From JBFHIZ01 sp963666475 (GTDB lineage: Bacteria > Bacillota > Clostridia > Lachnospirales > Lachnospiraceae), in contig OY762821.2 of the NCBI GenBank assembly GCA_963666475.2, forward strand, positions 186,001 to 250,000: 64,000 nt of DNA, in the 5' to 3' direction. The translations under genes were made by a program, and so were the position numbers. The notes below the pieces were generated by a model. The model saw only the letters and a list, made by a program, of their open reading frames with translations, had not been told where the DNA came from and made no database searches. Positions within the stretch are counted from its first letter, which is position 1, and every line of letters starts with the position of its first letter. Positions 6,949 to 14,671 of the stretch are shown in pieces.

Positions 6949-7908
6949 ATGAAAATAACAGTACTTGGATGTGGTAGATGGGCAACGTTTCTTGGGTGGT
7001 ATGCAAATGAAATTGGGCATGATGTAGTGATTTGGGGAAGAGAATCTTCAAGAAATTTAAAAAGATTAAACGAAACGAGGTCAAATGAATATCTTGTATT
7101 AGAAGAAAATGTTCTATTAACAGATTCATTACAAAAGGCTATAGAACATAGCGATTATTTGATTGTTTCGGTAAGTTCTCAGCAATTAAGAGACTTGTGT
7201 TTGAGATTGAAGAATTATGATTTGTCGAAAAAGACATTGATTCTAGCAATGAAAGGAATCGAAAAGCATACAGGTTATACTTTAACGCAGGTCGTGAAAG
7301 ACGTAGTTGAGCAGAATATTGATGTTGCAATATGGGTTGGACCAGGACATGTGCAGGCATTTACCTCTGGAATACCAAACTGTATGTTGGTTAGCTCTGA
7401 TAATCCTGAAATTTCAAAGAGGGTAATAGATTTGTTCAATAGCCAACTTATAAGACTATATATAGGTGAAGACTTATTAGGAATTGAGATTGGAGCAGCA
7501 TCAAAAAACGTAATCGGTATTGCAGCAGGAATGCTAGATGGACTAGGATATACTAGTTTGAAAGGTTCATTGATTGCTAGAGGATCGAGAGAAATGTCTA
7601 GATTGGTAAAAGCTATGGGTGGTGATGAACTGACGATCTATGGTTTATGCCATATTGGTGATTATGAGGCGACTTTGTTTTCAGAATATAGTAACAATCG
7701 AAATTTTGGAGAAAAATATATAAAGGGAGAGCAGTTTGAAAAGTTAGCAGAAGGTGTTTCAACAATGGAATCGCTGTTATATTTATCAAAAAAATATAAT
7801 GTAGAATTGCCTATAACAAAAGCGATTCATTCAGTTATTGTTCAAAAAATGGATCCTAGAATTATTTTACAAGATTTGTTTTTAAGAGAAGTAAAGTATG
7901 AGTTTTGA
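6949..7908 (+). CDS. GpsA-like NAD(P)-dependent glycerol-3-phosphate dehydrogenase
   Basis: 319 residues, near full length for GpsA. Seen are the Rossmann start ITVLGCGRWATFLG (residues 3-16), MKGIE with K102, the catalytic-lysine region AASKNVIGIAAG (K186), RGSREM, and GD at 237-238 before NNRNFG. Two motifs depart from the usual enzyme: GPGH at 131-134 in place of GPSH, and GDYEATLFSEYSNN where GDLxxTCxSxxSRN is typical. It may reduce dihydroxyacetone phosphate or a related ketose phosphate. As a lone gene in the array it is probably an extra, diverged copy rather than the housekeeping gpsA. Confidence 0.75.
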   Translation: MKITVLGCGRWATFLGWYANEIGHDVVIWGRESSRNLKRLNETRSNEYLVLEENVLLTDSLQKAIEHSDYLIVSVSSQQLRDLCLRLKNYDLSKKTLILAMKGIEKHTGYTLTQVVKDVVEQNIDVAIWVGPGHVQAFTSGIPNCMLVSSDNPEISKRVIDLFNSQLIRLYIGEDLLGIEIGAASKNVIGIAAGMLDGLGYTSLKGSLIARGSREMSRLVKAMGGDELTIYGLCHIGDYEATLFSEYSNNRNFGEKYIKGEQFEKLAEGVSTMESLLYLSKKYNVELPITKAIHSVIVQKMDPRIILQDLFLREVKYEF

Positions 7909-7949
7909 GTAGATAAGAATTAAAAATGACAATATATAACTATAGTTTA

Positions 7950-7969
7950 GAATTTGCAGTTGTCTAGCG
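7950..7969 (+). repeat. Cassette-boundary box, copy 8
   Basis: GAATTTGCAGTTGTCTAGCG. The GCAGTTG variant of the core is shared with the copy at 11944. Confidence 0.55.
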
Positions 7970-8003
7970 ATTTTTACTTGCAAATCATACAAGGAGATGT
8001 AAG

Positions 8004-8717
8004 ATGGCAACATGGGTAACACATTTAATAATTGCAGATAGAGTGCTAGAGAAAGTATCATGGCTTTGTAAACATGAATTTTGTGTGGGGAACATAGCAC
8101 CGGATTGTAATGTGGAAAATGAAAATTGGACACAGTTTACGCCATCACGAGAAGTGACTCATTGGATGACTAATGAAAGAAAAGTAGCTTCTGACTGCGA
8201 TAGATTTTATAACGAATATATAGAAAAGAGAAAAGAGGATATAAATTCAGATCAAGAAGAATCGTTTCTCTTAGGATATTATGCACATTTAATAACAGAT
8301 GCAGAATTTCAAAGATATATTCGAGATGAATACAGGGTTGAAGAGGCTTGGAAAAGAATAGAAAATCATGTTGTGCTTGGAGAAAAATCAAAGGGGATGT
8401 TGAGAAACTGGGATTCAGTTAAACTTCTCATTAGTGGAAAAGAGAGGATGAAAGATATTTATTCTATTGAGAAAGAATACCTAGATGAACACCCTAATTC
8501 CGGATATTTAACAGAAATAATAGGACTTAAATCATTTCCGAACTATATGGATTTTTTGCCGGATGGTGCAATTGTTCGAAAGATAGAAATTATAGGGTAT
8601 ATACCCAAGAATGAGATGGGGGATTTCCCTTTCGTAGGAATGTCAAGAAACGAATACAATATTTTTATTGAACAAGCTACGGAGATGGTTATTGATGCAT
8701 TGAGCAGCAAAGTTTGA
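8004..8717 (+). CDS. Zn-dependent phospholipase C-like protein
   Basis: 237 residues. The ligand pattern of the phospholipase C/S1-P1 nuclease fold is present: MATWVTH start (H7), NIAPD (D34), THWM (H53) and YYAHLITDAEF (H95, D99). There is no signal peptide, so it is likely cytoplasmic, like many Clostridia proteins of this type found near regulators or kinases. The substrate is unknown. The ribosome site AAGGAGATG lies before ATG 8004. It is a single-gene unit in the array. Confidence 0.65.
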   Translation: MATWVTHLIIADRVLEKVSWLCKHEFCVGNIAPDCNVENENWTQFTPSREVTHWMTNERKVASDCDRFYNEYIEKRKEDINSDQEESFLLGYYAHLITDAEFQRYIRDEYRVEEAWKRIENHVVLGEKSKGMLRNWDSVKLLISGKERMKDIYSIEKEYLDEHPNSGYLTEIIGLKSFPNYMDFLPDGAIVRKIEIIGYIPKNEMGDFPFVGMSRNEYNIFIEQATEMVIDALSSKV

Positions 8718-8728
8718 AGTGAAGATTT

Positions 8729-8776
8729 ATGGAGTATTTGGGAACAACAATTATCCCTACAAATCCTAACTTGTAA
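8729..8776 (+). pseudogene. Short gene-start remnant
   Basis: ATG at 8729 opens 15 codons (MEYLGTTIIPTNPNL) that end at TAA 8774. It looks like the start of a gene cut off by the hairpin region at 8755-8810. Too short to assign. Confidence 0.2.
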
Positions 8777-8810
8777 GGGTGATGCAACTTGAATATTTAC
8801 TTATTGCATC
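8755..8810 (+). repeat. Two adjacent hairpins in a cassette junction
   Basis: CCCTACAA (8755-8762) pairs with TTGTAAGGG (8771-8779), one bulge. GATGCAA (8781-8787) pairs perfectly with TTGCATC (8804-8810). The first left arm is the complement of the TTGTAGGG form of the boundary box. No T-run follows, so these are not ordinary terminators. Confidence 0.45.
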
Positions 8811-8883
8811 CATTTGTATAGTATAGGTCCAAATTTATGTTGTAATTGAAGCATTTATATTTTCGGTTTGATGGAGTATAGTT

Positions 8884-9531
8884 ATGAAATTTGATAATGT
8901 TTATTTTTTTAACGGGACTGCGTATGCAGGCAAATCCACAATGGTTAAACGCCTAGCAGAAAAATATGGCGGAATAGCATGTGAAGAAAACTATCATGAA
9001 TCATTGATGAAAGAATTAGATTTAGAATCTTTCCCTAATTTGGCTTATACTCAAAAACTGTCAGATTGGTCAGATTTTATCAGAAGGACACCTGATGAAT
9101 ATGAAAGATGGATTGATTCTGTTTCAGAAGAGTGTGAAATTCTTGAAATAAGAATACTGGAGGAGTTGGTAGCTAAAACAGATAAGAAGATTTTTGTTGA
9201 TACAAATATTTCGCTTGAAACACTGAAAGAAATTGTAGATGAGGAACACGTAATTATTATGTTGGCTGATCCAATGATTTCTGTAACAAGGTTCTTTGAT
9301 AGACCAGATAGAGAGAAGCAGTTCTTGTATCAATTACTGCTTGCAGAAAAAGATCCGGATGCTGCAATTGCAAATTTTAGGGAATGCTTATCCAAAGTTA
9401 ATTCAAAAGAAAGATATAAAGTTTTTGAAAATTCAGGATTTAATGTGGTAGTAAGAGATGAAAGTAGAAGTGTTGAAGATACGATAAAGATAGTAGAGAA
9501 GTATTTGAAGTTGAAAATTGATGATTTTTAG
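8884..9531 (+). CDS. P-loop kinase-like protein
   Basis: 215 residues with a Walker A motif GTAYAGKST at residues 11-19, directly after the first strand VYFFNG. This is the layout of small-molecule and nucleotide kinases (shikimate, adenylate and chloramphenicol phosphotransferase group). A DTN after strand KKIFV is a likely Walker B. The C-terminal half is helical with the lid-like segment DRPDREKQF. Phosphorylation of a small molecule is inferred. It has no family name I can support and stands alone in the array. Confidence 0.6.
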   Translation: MKFDNVYFFNGTAYAGKSTMVKRLAEKYGGIACEENYHESLMKELDLESFPNLAYTQKLSDWSDFIRRTPDEYERWIDSVSEECEILEIRILEELVAKTDKKIFVDTNISLETLKEIVDEEHVIIMLADPMISVTRFFDRPDREKQFLYQLLLAEKDPDAAIANFRECLSKVNSKERYKVFENSGFNVVVRDESRSVEDTIKIVEKYLKLKIDDF

Positions 9532-9555
9532 ATTCTAGATATAATATCAAATTCT

Positions 9556-9572
9556 GACTTTGAATTTGTCGG
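9556..9572 (+). repeat. Cassette-boundary box, copy 9
   Basis: GACTTTGAATTTGTCGG, 24 bases after the kinase-like gene and directly before the ribosome site of the next. Confidence 0.65.
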
Positions 9573-9587
9573 AAAGGTAAATATGAA

Positions 9588-10163
9588 ATGATTAGCAAGA
9601 AAAAAGAAATATTTCTGAGTCTAGCACCTGCAATTCTTTTTATTTTAATATATAAAGTGTTGTCTTTTAAAGCTGCAGTTATTGTTGGATTCTTAGTGGG
9701 AATAATCGTTTATTTCTATAAAATCAAAAAGAATAGGAAGTTATCATCATTTGACTATTTGGGAATATTTGAGTTGATTGTTCAAACGATTATAGGAGTT
9801 TTGGCAGAAAATCCAATGACATATTTTGTGTATCCAATAATATCAAATGGAATTTCTTTTATCGTTTTTGGAGGATCGTTGATAATTTCTAAAGATATCA
9901 TAAGTTATTTGGCTAAGGATTATGTTGATTCTGAAAAGATTCTTGATTTTTGCAAACCGGTTTATAGAAACGTTACCATTTTATGGACAATTTTTTTTGC
10001 TATAAAAGTTGGACTAAAATACATTGGTATTATATCGTGGTCATTTGAAATTTTATATGGTATTAGTTGGATTATGGGTTATCCAGCGACTTTTGTACTG
10101 ATATGGTTTAGTTTTTGGTATCCAACTAAATATTATAACAAATATATGGCTTTACTAGATTAA
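9588..10163 (+). CDS. Polytopic membrane protein (VC0807-like)
   Basis: 191 residues with five to six predicted membrane segments: about 9-25, 28-45, 58-78, 83-100, 130-150 and 158-178. The overall pattern, a short KKNRK loop after helix 2 and a final WFSFWYP segment, resembles the VC0807 group of uncharacterised membrane proteins. No transport motif. The ATG at 9588 overlaps a possible TGA of an upstream frame and is preceded by GGAAAGG. Confidence 0.55.
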   Translation: MISKKKEIFLSLAPAILFILIYKVLSFKAAVIVGFLVGIIVYFYKIKKNRKLSSFDYLGIFELIVQTIIGVLAENPMTYFVYPIISNGISFIVFGGSLIISKDIISYLAKDYVDSEKILDFCKPVYRNVTILWTIFFAIKVGLKYIGIISWSFEILYGISWIMGYPATFVLIWFSFWYPTKYYNKYMALLD

Positions 10164-10189
10164 AATGAATTTAAATGGGAGATAGATAT

Positions 10190-10774
10190 ATGCTACCAAA
10201 GAGAGAAGAAGCAGAAAAACTTTTAGAAGAAGCGGAAATGTGCAATCCAGGACCTTGGGGAAATCACAGTCGAGTTGCAGCTCATTGTGCTGAAAAAATT
10301 GCTCTTAAGTGTAATTTAGATGCAAATAAAGCATATATATTGGGTTTGTTACATGATATTGGCAGAAAATTTGGTATTAGACATCTTGGACATGTGTCAG
10401 ATGGTTATTCATATATGAATGCTTTGGGGTATGATGAAGTTGCCAAAATATGCCTTACACATTCTTTTAATAATAAAACTATTGATGAATATTGTGGAAA
10501 TCAGGATACAACAGAAAAAGAGTTGAATTTAATACAAAATGTATTGAGAGATACAACTTATGATGAGTATGATAAGTTGATACAACTCTGTGATTCGGTG
10601 GCGGGGTCAACGGGAGTATTAGATATTGTTGAACGGATGCTAGATGTTAAGAATAGATATGGTTCTTATTCAAAATCCAAGTGGGATAGCAATTTAAATT
10701 TAAAAAGTTATTTTGAAAATAAAATGGGCCAGGATTTATATACAGTAGTGGACAAAATAAACTATAAAATATGA
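10190..10774 (+). CDS. HD-domain phosphohydrolase
   Basis: 194 residues from ATG 10190, chosen because GGGAG lies 8 bases upstream. An ATG at 10175 would add five residues but overlaps that ribosome site. The HD signature is complete: H26, then LLHDIGR (H55, D56), HVSDGY (H68, D71) and the helix-D LIQLCDSVAG. Enzymes of this type cleave phosphate mono- or diesters, often of nucleotides. The stop codon lies inside an 11-bp inverted repeat (10767-10814). Confidence 0.75.
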   Translation: MLPKREEAEKLLEEAEMCNPGPWGNHSRVAAHCAEKIALKCNLDANKAYILGLLHDIGRKFGIRHLGHVSDGYSYMNALGYDEVAKICLTHSFNNKTIDEYCGNQDTTEKELNLIQNVLRDTTYDEYDKLIQLCDSVAGSTGVLDIVERMLDVKNRYGSYSKSKWDSNLNLKSYFENKMGQDLYTVVDKINYKI

Positions 10775-10814
10775 TGTGAAGTTGTAAGTTAGATAAAAAA
10801 ACAACATCATATTT
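10767..10814 (+). repeat. Inverted repeat spanning a gene end and boundary box
   Basis: AAATATGATGT (10767-10777) and ACATCATATTT (10804-10814) are perfect complements. The loop contains GAAGTTGTAAG, a boundary box. It could act as a weak terminator (A-run, no T-run on + strand) or as a folded recombination site. Confidence 0.5.
10773..10788 (+). repeat. Cassette-boundary box, copy 10
   Basis: GATGTGAAGTTGTAAG, immediately after the HD gene stop and within the inverted repeat. Confidence 0.5.
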
Positions 10815-10877
10815 AAAGTATACCATTTCGTATATATTCACCGTTTGTATAAGTAGTCTGGTATTATAGGAGATTAA

Positions 10878-11360
10878 ATGTGGGTTATGATGGAGAAATT
10901 TGTTTATATAAAAACTGAACGGTTATGTATTCGAAAGTTTCGCATAGAAGATTTGAACGATCTACATATTTTATTGTCTGATTTAGAGGTGATGAAATAT
11001 ATCGAAGCACCATTTACAATTAAACAAACAGAAGACTTTCTAAAAGGAAATGCGTTGATTGAATCCCCAAAGATTTTTGCAGTTGAAGATAGTTACTCAC
11101 GTTTTATTGGATATGTAATATACCATTCCTATCAGCTTAAGGGAATCGAAATTGGATGGATCTTAAAAAGAGAAGAGTGGAATAAAGGGTATGCAACGGA
11201 ACTTACAAATGCTTTATTACAAAATTCGAAAAAAAAGGGAGAGTATGTGATTATTGAGTGCTCCCCAGAACAGAATGCAAGTATTAAGATAGCTGAAAAG
11301 TTCAATTTTTCTTATATTGGTGAAGAAAATAATTGCAATGTGTATAAAAAGGCATTGTAA
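10878..11360 (+). CDS. GNAT acetyltransferase (RimJ/RimL type)
   Basis: 160 residues. The start FVYIKTERLCIRKFRIEDLNDL is typical of the ribosomal-protein acetyltransferase-like group, with acetyl-CoA loop EEWNKGYATEL (about residues 98-108) and the end SIKIAEKFNFSYIGE. Start ATG 10878 with GGAG at 10869-10872. A damaged near-identical copy lies 5.6 kb upstream at 5254. This intact copy lacks the stop and deletion seen there. Substrate unknown. Confidence 0.85.
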   Translation: MWVMMEKFVYIKTERLCIRKFRIEDLNDLHILLSDLEVMKYIEAPFTIKQTEDFLKGNALIESPKIFAVEDSYSRFIGYVIYHSYQLKGIEIGWILKREEWNKGYATELTNALLQNSKKKGEYVIIECSPEQNASIKIAEKFNFSYIGEENNCNVYKKAL

Positions 11361-11445
11361 GATAGGAAACCTTTGGTTTTATTTGGTTACTTTGACTTTG
11401 GATTTAGATGACATAATTAAATTTTGGTTCATTAAGGAGAGATGC

Positions 11446-11925
11446 ATGAAAAAATTAATTATAATTATTTTCGGTATATTAGTTATATGCTTTTTTTGGG
11501 TTTTCAGAACAAATTTCGATCAAAGTAATTTTAATGAAATAAGTGAGTATACTGTTAACAATACTGATGAAGTAGTTATGAGAGTAGTAGCAGAAAGTGT
11601 TTCAGAAACAGGCTTGCAGTTTGAAATAAAATATAGTGGGGAAGATGAAGGGAATTATGGTACGTGGTATTCGATAGAATTTCAAATAGATGATATATGG
11701 TATGTGTTACCATATACATATAAAAATGAAGAAGAAATTGGATGGGATGATTTAGCTTTTCCAGTAGAAAAGGACGTGTCAAGGCAAGACAAAATAGATT
11801 GGAAATGGTTATATGGATCTTTAGAGCCTGGAAATTATAGAATAATAAAAGATTTTTCAACATATGGTGGTTGCGGAGATTATAGACATACATATTATCT
11901 TGCAGCGGAATTTGTTGTTGAGTAA
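11446..11925 (+). CDS. Secreted or anchored Ig-like protein
   Basis: 159 residues from ATG 11446 (AAGGAG at 11434-11439). Residues 3-20 form a membrane segment without a lipobox Cys, so a signal anchor is likely. The rest is one beta-rich domain: WYSIEFQIDDIWYVLPY, SLEPGNYRIIKDF, HTYYLAAEFVV. It resembles the C-terminal domain of the lipoprotein at 4102. The 85 bases before it hold only a weak box-like ACTTTGACTTTG. Confidence 0.6.
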   Translation: MKKLIIIIFGILVICFFWVFRTNFDQSNFNEISEYTVNNTDEVVMRVVAESVSETGLQFEIKYSGEDEGNYGTWYSIEFQIDDIWYVLPYTYKNEEEIGWDDLAFPVEKDVSRQDKIDWKWLYGSLEPGNYRIIKDFSTYGGCGDYRHTYYLAAEFVVE

Positions 11926-11943
11926 AGATTTGCATAAATTGAA

Positions 11944-11961
11944 GAATTTGCAGTTGACGGG
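11944..11961 (+). repeat. Cassette-boundary box, copy 11
   Basis: GAATTTGCAGTTGACGGG. The following bases GATAATAAAAAGCTTTTATAT are shared (with small differences) with 5852-5872, so this junction and the one before 5893 have a common origin. Confidence 0.65.
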
Positions 11962-12070
11962 ATAATAAAAAGCTTTTATATCTACTTAATTGATATAGAT
12001 TCATGGGCAAATCGTATGTGTAAATATTGAAAAGCTAGTTGGTTTTAGAACTGAATTTATGGAGGTATAT

Positions 12071-12595
12071 ATGTTGCAATTGATAAAAAGATGTCCTGAA
12101 TATACATCAGGATATAAAGAGTATTGCAAAGAACTGTATGAAAATAATGTCATCTACTTTAGGCCGACTAATCCGAATGGCATAGATGATGATTGGTTTT
12201 CTAGAACAAAATCTTGGTACGATAATAAAGAAAAAGGGTTGATTGACGGGCAGCCAATTAGTTTTCACTATTGGGCAGTTGATAATGGAAAATTTATTGG
12301 TGAGTTTCAACTTAGAACGGAATTTCCAGAAAAAGTGATGACGGACATTGGAAGCATTGGCTATGCAGTAAGAGTGTCAGAATGGGGAAAGGGATATGGA
12401 ACGGAAATACTTCGAAGTGGATTGGAAATAGCGAAAGAACATGGAATGGAAAGAGTATTATTAACGATCAATGATAAGAATGAAGCATCCATTCGTGTAT
12501 GCGAAAGATTAGGTGGTAAATTAGAAGATATTATAGAAACATATAATGACGCAGAAGGACATCACTTACTAAAGCGTTACTGGTTCGAATTGTGA
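12071..12595 (+). CDS. GNAT family N-acetyltransferase
   Basis: 174 residues from ATG 12071. GGAGG at 12061-12065 is its ribosome site, which rules out the ATG at 12059. Core seen: IGYAVRVSEWGKGYGTEILRSG with the acetyl-CoA loop WGKGYGT, then LLTINDKNEASIRVCERLGGKLE. This is the common Firmicutes YjaB/RimI-like layout with an N-terminal extension. A single unit in the array, substrate unknown. Confidence 0.85.
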   Translation: MLQLIKRCPEYTSGYKEYCKELYENNVIYFRPTNPNGIDDDWFSRTKSWYDNKEKGLIDGQPISFHYWAVDNGKFIGEFQLRTEFPEKVMTDIGSIGYAVRVSEWGKGYGTEILRSGLEIAKEHGMERVLLTINDKNEASIRVCERLGGKLEDIIETYNDAEGHHLLKRYWFEL

Positions 12596-12623
12596 TTAAA
12601 ATTTCCAACGTGTTGCGAGTGAA

Positions 12624-12640
12624 AAATTTGAATTTGTAGG
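12624..12640 (+). repeat. Cassette-boundary box, copy 12
   Basis: AAATTTGAATTTGTAGG, 28 bases after the GNAT stop. Confidence 0.65.
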
Positions 12641-12685
12641 AGAAAAATCTATAGAAAGATTAGTATGTTTAAGAAGAGGTGGAAA

Positions 12686-13864
12686 ATGAAATGTAAAAAT
12701 TGTGGAAATGAATTAGGTGATGTGAAGTATTGCCCGAACTGTGGAGCACCGGTGCTTGTATTCGAAGAAGATATCTATGAGAATCAACAGAGATTTCAGG
12801 AGACATATACACAGATGCATAAGCAGAATAATCATAAAAATGGTGTGTCTACTCTGGGTGTGTTAGCTGTAATTTTTTGTTTTACTTGGATTTTAGGCTT
12901 TGTAGGGATTATACTTGCAATTATTGACTTGTCAAAAAAAGACGGGAAAAATAAAGTTCCATCTAAGATTGCAATTGCGTTTTTTGTGATATATACATTT
13001 CTTATGATTCGTTCATGCACAAGAAAAGATTCGGATAATACGAATATTGAGCAGGTGGAACAAAATATCGATGAAATCATTGTAGAAGATAATGACGTGA
13101 TTTTAACTGATGATATTGCGGAAGAGATAATTGAGGATACGTATGGAACATCAGTTGAAGAACAATCACAGATACCTTTATATATAGTTACAGTTGATCA
13201 GCTTTATGATGAACTTGAGACAAATGCATTAAAGGCTTCAACGACCTATAAAGATCAATATATTGAAATAACTGGTAAGCTTTCAAATATTGATGCACAA
13301 GGAGATTACTTTAATTTGTCTCCATTGAATGATGAATGGAGTTTTGATAGTGTACAGTGTTATATTGATAAAGAGTATCTTGATCAAGTTATAAATTTCA
13401 CAATGGATTCAGAAATTGTTGTGCGAGGGGAAATAACACAAGTTGGAGAAGTTTTAGGATATAGTTTAGAAGTTGACCTGATTATTACTGAATTTGAAGA
13501 AAGAGATGAAACCTTTGATAATGTAGTTATAGAAGGTGATAATACCGTCATCATGATAGATGTGACTACCTTATTTGAGGATTTAGATGATAATGCACTA
13601 TATGCCTCGAAAATTTATAAGGGTAAATACGTTGAACTTACTGGGCAATTATCAAATATTGATGCTCAAGGGCATTATTTTAGTCTAGAAGAGGTAGGGA
13701 ATAATTTTTCTTGGGATAATGTAACATGTTATATTGACAGTAGACATTTAGAGAAAGTTATGGAGTTTACAGATGGCTCAGTAATTGTGGTAAGAGGGAC
13801 AATTACCGAAATTGGAGAATTGTTAGGTTACAGCTTAGAAGTAGATGAAATTATTAGTTATTAA
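12686..13864 (+). CDS. Zinc-ribbon membrane protein with two OB-fold domains
   Basis: 392 residues from ATG 12686, preferred because zinc-ribbon proteins of this kind begin MKC and AGGTGG precedes it. An ATG at 12665 would add seven residues. Order: zinc ribbon C3-x2-C6...C16-x2-C19; two membrane segments (about 50-75 and 88-105); an acidic linker; then two repeats (about 165-265 and 290-392), each with KLSNIDAQGxYF-type strands, CYIDxxxLxxV and VVRGxITxxGExLGYSLEVD. The repeats match the tRNA_anti-like OB fold seen in Firmicutes membrane proteins. The ligand is unknown. Confidence 0.75.
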   Translation: MKCKNCGNELGDVKYCPNCGAPVLVFEEDIYENQQRFQETYTQMHKQNNHKNGVSTLGVLAVIFCFTWILGFVGIILAIIDLSKKDGKNKVPSKIAIAFFVIYTFLMIRSCTRKDSDNTNIEQVEQNIDEIIVEDNDVILTDDIAEEIIEDTYGTSVEEQSQIPLYIVTVDQLYDELETNALKASTTYKDQYIEITGKLSNIDAQGDYFNLSPLNDEWSFDSVQCYIDKEYLDQVINFTMDSEIVVRGEITQVGEVLGYSLEVDLIITEFEERDETFDNVVIEGDNTVIMIDVTTLFEDLDDNALYASKIYKGKYVELTGQLSNIDAQGHYFSLEEVGNNFSWDNVTCYIDSRHLEKVMEFTDGSVIVVRGTITEIGELLGYSLEVDEIISY

Positions 13865-13875
13865 CCATATAGTTG

Positions 13876-13892
13876 TTTTGAATTTATGAACG
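13876..13892 (+). repeat. Cassette-boundary box, copy 13
   Basis: TTTTGAATTTATGAACG, 11 bases after the OB-fold gene. Confidence 0.5.
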
Positions 13893-13912
13893 AGAAATTT
13901 TATGGGAGTAAA

Positions 13913-14161
13913 ATGAAAAAAGTAAAATTGACAATAACAGAAAGTAATTGTAGATGTGGATATTTCAGTTTTGGAGATGAATTTATTGTTGAAGATCTAT
14001 GACCTTCTTTATGTCATGAATTATGGAGTACAATCTATCCATATGTATTTGCGTTACAAAACGGGGCGTAGTTATATTATGGTGAAGGACAGGTAAAACA
14101 GTTTGATGCAAAATGTCCGGATAATGGAAGAGTGTGCATTTATGGCGAAGTAAATACATAA
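13913..14161 (+). pseudogene. TIGR04076-type gene with two in-frame stops
   Basis: From ATG 13913 (ribosome site GGGAG) the full 82-codon frame is kept to TAA 14159-14161. It matches TIGR04076 proteins: MKKVKLTITES, FSFGDEFIVEDL, LCHELWSTIYPYVFALQNGA, KCPDNGRVCIYGEV. TGA interrupts at 14000 (codon 30), where family members often have Cys, and TAG at 14069 (codon 53). Two nonsense changes with no indel suggest recent loss. The family's biochemical role is not known. This gene and a box fill the 385 bases between 13865 and 14250. Confidence 0.7.
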
Positions 14162-14165
14162 GCTA

Positions 14166-14182
14166 GATTTTGAAGTTGACGG
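14166..14182 (+). repeat. Cassette-boundary box, copy 14
   Basis: GATTTTGAAGTTGACGG, 4 bases after the TIGR04076-type frame ends. Same gene end plus box arrangement as at 3748-3799. Confidence 0.7.
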
Positions 14183-14250
14183 AATACTGTGAAACCAATA
14201 AAAATCAATTTAAATGAGAAAATTTATGACAATGGTGAAAGGTAATAGAA

Positions 14251-14559
14251 ATGAGTGACAAACTAGTAATCGAATTAGGAAGCAAAACAATTGTATTAAT
14301 TATTCCTGATAAGAGTAGAGATATAAAATATTCTGAAAGTAATAATATAAATTATTATGATGAAAATATGAATTTGATATGGAATATTGAAGAATTATTA
14401 AAAGATTTTTCTCATAATAATGACTTAAAATATTATAAAGAAATGTATTTCGATATCAGGTTAATGGAAAATGGCAATTTATTTTGTGTGGGGTTTATTA
14501 ACCACTGTGAGATTAGTCTGAAAAGCAACCGTATTATCAAGATAATTAATAATAGATAA
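14251..14559 (+). CDS. Hypothetical protein
   Basis: 102 residues, soluble, with alternating strand and helix character (LVIELGSKTIVLIIP, LIWNIEELLKDF, YFDIRLMENGNLFCVGFI). No family recognised. It may be an immunity- or sensor-type small protein, but nothing in the sequence proves it. The ATG at 14251 follows GTAATAGAA with only a weak ribosome site (GGTGAAAGG about 13 bases upstream). Confidence 0.5.
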   Translation: MSDKLVIELGSKTIVLIIPDKSRDIKYSESNNINYYDENMNLIWNIEELLKDFSHNNDLKYYKEMYFDIRLMENGNLFCVGFINHCEISLKSNRIIKIINNR

Positions 14560-14563
14560 TGAC

Positions 14564-14581
14564 AAATTTTAAGTTGTAGGG
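14564..14581 (+). repeat. Cassette-boundary box, copy 15
   Basis: AAATTTTAAGTTGTAGGG, 4 bases after the preceding stop. Confidence 0.65.
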
Positions 14582-14671
14582 ATAAAAATAACGTTTTTTC
14601 AACCAGTTAAGCAAATATTGAGCCTAGCTACATAGTGATAAGCAAAAATAGAATGATAAAGGAAGCTATTT

